A DNA stretch of 7,802 bases, taken from NCBI GenBank assembly GCA_947071285.1, contig CAMTFK010000217.1, positions 1-7,802 on the forward strand, given 5' to 3'. This document shows, piece by piece, positions 6,055 through 7,802 of this stretch. Under the pieces are notes generated by a model that did no database searches, was not told the DNA's origin, and was given only the letters and a program-made list of their open reading frames with translations. The number at the start of each line of letters is the position of its first letter. Within the stretch, counting starts at the first letter, position 1. The position numbers and the translations under genes were made by a program. The DNA comes from an uncultured Bacteroides sp. (GTDB taxonomy: Bacteria > Bacteroidota > Bacteroidia > Bacteroidales > Bacteroidaceae).

Positions 6055-7746
6055 TTACTTGATAACGTTCATGAAATCTGCATTTGTGAAGTACTTAGCA
6101 AATTCCAGGTCAGAAGCTGCTTTCTTAGCCAATGACGGTTCTTTTGCAATAGCATTCTTCAAGCTGCTGGTTACCATAGAAGCATTGTTGGTTCTTGCAC
6201 CCAACACAGCCATCAGATATTCAGTATAAGCGTCCGGTTTTTCTACACTTGCCAGTGTGCTCTTAGCTTTGTTGTAGTCCTTAGCCAGGATTTGTGCCAA
6301 AGCTGCACTGTTGGTTTTGGTGCTGCCGAATGCGCTAACCGCCTTGTCATACTGACCTTGAGCAATGTACAGGTTACCCAGAGCTTCGTTCAATTCTTTT
6401 GCACCGGAAGCTTTGCCCAGATAAGATTCTGCAGCAGCCTTGTCACCCTTGATCAGAGCAATCAGACCCAAGTTCATGTTAACTTCAGGAGCGTTGTTGA
6501 TAGAAGCAGCTTTCTTGAAGTAGCTTTCAGCTTTGTCAATGTTACCTGCCTGGTAAGCCAACTTACCTAAGTTGTTATAAGCACGGTAATCGTTCGGATA
6601 AATCTGAGTAGCTTTCATGAAGATAGCTTCTTGCTTAGCAGGGTCGTTAGTCAGTGTAGTTGCATACAGCAATTCTTCGATATTCAGTTGCTTAGCATCA
6701 GAGTTAGCCAGGTTAGCGATTTCTTCGTCAGACTTACCAATGATTTCATAGTTCAAAGTCAAACGAGAACGACGCAATTGCGGCAAAATATCGTCAGCCA
6801 AATTCTTGTAAACAGAAGAGATGTTTTTGATTTCCTGTTCTCTTTGTTCAGGGTCAGAGTACATAGACAGAACGCGAAGAATCAATTCCTTGTCCTGGAT
6901 ATTGGATTTAGATACCAGTTCCTGGAAACCTTCCCAGTCCTGAGCAGTGTATTTAGTATCGATAGCTGCATCTACTTTTGCTTTCTTCAGGTTTTGGTTG
7001 ACAACCTTTGCAGTGTTGTCCTGACGGTTTTCGGCCAACTTAGTGTTCAGACCTACACCACCATCGGGAGATGCATAAGCAGAAACTTCGATGTTGCTGA
7101 TCTTCTTGTTTACAGCAGCGTCTATATTCTTCACTTCTTCGTTGAATTCTTTAGCAGTCTTCAATTCGCCGGAACGAATGTTAGCTTGCTGAATCAAGAA
7201 CATGATGTTAGCGTCATGTTTCTCTTTGATGATACGTTGGAAAGCATCGTCACCATTAGCGGGATTAGCGCTACCCAGTGTTTGCTCAACCAATTCGGAA
7301 GTAGAAATCACACCATCAGCTACTTTTACAGCAGGAATAGTTATGGTTTTCTTGCCGATTGTGGCTTTGAATTCCAGATACAACTCTGACTTAGCCATTT
7401 CGGGAACATAGTCGAAAGAAGTTTTCATGGTGTAGTTACCACCCATCTTGTAAGAGATGGTCTGGTCGTTACCTTCTACTTTTTCTCCCTGGAACAAAGC
7501 AGACTGTCCTTTAGCTTCTCCACCGTTCCATTTCAGAACCGGAGTTACTTCTACTACAGCTTTCTTGTTGAAATACTTTTCGGGGAACTTTCCGTTAATA
7601 GTGGCAGGAACTTTGCCACCAATAGCTTCAAGGACCTGAGGAGTTACGGTGAAGTAATCAGATGACAATTCACCCATTTTGCTGCTACATGATGAAAGAG
7701 CAACAACCAGTGCCATTAACAAAGGCAGATACAATTTCTTAGTCAT
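6055..7746 (-). CDS. OmpA-like/TPR lipoprotein
   Basis: The product is 563 residues. The N-terminus MTKKLYLPLLMALVVALSSC is a lipoprotein signal with lipobox LSSC (lipidated C20), which fixes the ATG at 7746. Residues 25-150 are a beta-rich region I do not recognise. Residues about 175-335 match the OmpA-like fold found in some Bacteroidales envelope and fimbria-associated proteins: ISNIEVSAYASPDGG (216-230), N234/L237/R241 in the NxxLxxNR helix, then an inserted helical segment with QDWEGFQELVSKS (269-281) before LPQLRRSRLTLNYEI (321-335). The Asp that contacts peptidoglycan in classical OmpA domains is replaced by Ser/Ala (YASPDGG), so wall binding is uncertain. From about 365 to the end are three or more TPRs, the clearest at 387-420 (RAYNNLGKLAYQAGNIDKAE), 421-450 and 451-480, suggesting a protein-binding scaffold. 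Codon choice looks restricted (many CGT, CTG, GGT) and the gene has a strong terminator, so it may be highly expressed. I see no promoter in the 56 bases before the ATG; it probably lies past the right edge. The exact partner is unknown. Confidence 0.92.
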   Translation of the reverse strand: MTKKLYLPLLMALVVALSSCSSKMGELSSDYFTVTPQVLEAIGGKVPATINGKFPEKYFNKKAVVEVTPVLKWNGGEAKGQSALFQGEKVEGNDQTISYKMGGNYTMKTSFDYVPEMAKSELYLEFKATIGKKTITIPAVKVADGVISTSELVEQTLGSANPANGDDAFQRIIKEKHDANIMFLIQQANIRSGELKTAKEFNEEVKNIDAAVNKKISNIEVSAYASPDGGVGLNTKLAENRQDNTAKVVNQNLKKAKVDAAIDTKYTAQDWEGFQELVSKSNIQDKELILRVLSMYSDPEQREQEIKNISSVYKNLADDILPQLRRSRLTLNYEIIGKSDEEIANLANSDAKQLNIEELLYATTLTNDPAKQEAIFMKATQIYPNDYRAYNNLGKLAYQAGNIDKAESYFKKAASINNAPEVNMNLGLIALIKGDKAAAESYLGKASGAKELNEALGNLYIAQGQYDKAVSAFGSTKTNSAALAQILAKDYNKAKSTLASVEKPDAYTEYLMAVLGARTNNASMVTSSLKNAIAKEPSLAKKAASDLEFAKYFTNADFMNVIK

Positions 7747-7802
7747 TCTTAGGTATAAATTAATTGTTTGTAATTGAAATTAGTCTATTGGTTTCTCTCA
7801 GT
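7747..7802 (-). other. Leader of the OmpA-like/TPR lipoprotein gene
   Basis: These 56 bases upstream of the ATG are AT-rich with no Shine-Dalgarno sequence and no good TAnnTTTG match on the minus strand. An AT-rich leader of this kind is normal for well-translated Bacteroides genes. The promoter is probably outside the window. Confidence 0.5.

Noticed and set aside
6631..7389. A 252-codon open frame on the plus strand, antisense to the OmpA-like/TPR lipoprotein gene
   Set aside because: The opposite strand encodes a full lipoprotein with lipobox, OmpA-like and TPR motifs. The antisense product has no recognisable domain or credible start context, and its openness is a by-product of the strongly biased codon use opposite.
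7747..7802. A promoter for the OmpA-like/TPR lipoprotein in the last 56 bases
   Set aside because: No minus-strand sequence here matches TAnnTTTG well; the closest, TAATTTCA, lacks the final TG.
1..7802. CRISPR array, insertion sequence, tRNA, rRNA or phage gene
   Set aside because: I saw no regularly spaced direct repeats, no transposase or integrase motifs, no terminal inverted repeats and no RNA gene signature on either strand.

Overview
The window looks like chromosome from a gut Bacteroides or a close relative in Bacteroidales. The evidence is a SusC/RagA-type TonB-dependent receptor, two lipoproteins of Bacteroidales type (DUF4369 plus thioredoxin fold; OmpA-like plus TPR), start sites with no Shine-Dalgarno sequence, and several matches to the Bacteroidetes -7 promoter element TAnnTTTG. 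I cannot name the species from sequence alone.

All credible genes are on the minus strand, so transcription runs right to left. From right to left: (1) 7746-6055, a 563-residue lipoprotein with an OmpA-like domain and C-terminal TPRs, followed by a short palindrome (6031-6047) and a strong intrinsic terminator (5965-6002); (2) 5922-4849, a 357-residue DUF4369/TlpA-like lipoprotein whose thioredoxin CxxC motif has lost both cysteines; (3) 4814-3276, comM (YifB family Mg-chelatase-like AAA+ ATPase), 34 bases downstream and probably co-transcribed with (2), with a GTG start; (4) a 396-base AT-rich spacer (2880-3275) holding two or three promoter-like -7 elements, two inverted repeats and a doubtful 62-codon ORF; (5) 2879 to beyond base 1, a SusC-like receptor lacking only its last residues. 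Its SusD partner would be expected just past the left edge.

Functionally these are three cell-envelope proteins around one DNA-processing gene. The receptor would import an oligosaccharide or other large nutrient across the outer membrane with an unseen SusD-like protein. The two lipoproteins are exported and lipid-anchored; comM is cytoplasmic and conserved. Apart from the probable thioredoxin-like/comM operon, I see no sign that these units form one pathway.

I found no mobile element, CRISPR array, RNA gene or clearly new multi-gene system. The points most worth a second look are the cysteine-free thioredoxin-like lipoprotein, a four-unit heptamer repeat that supplies its stop codon and fills the gap to comM, and the structured leader upstream of the receptor gene.
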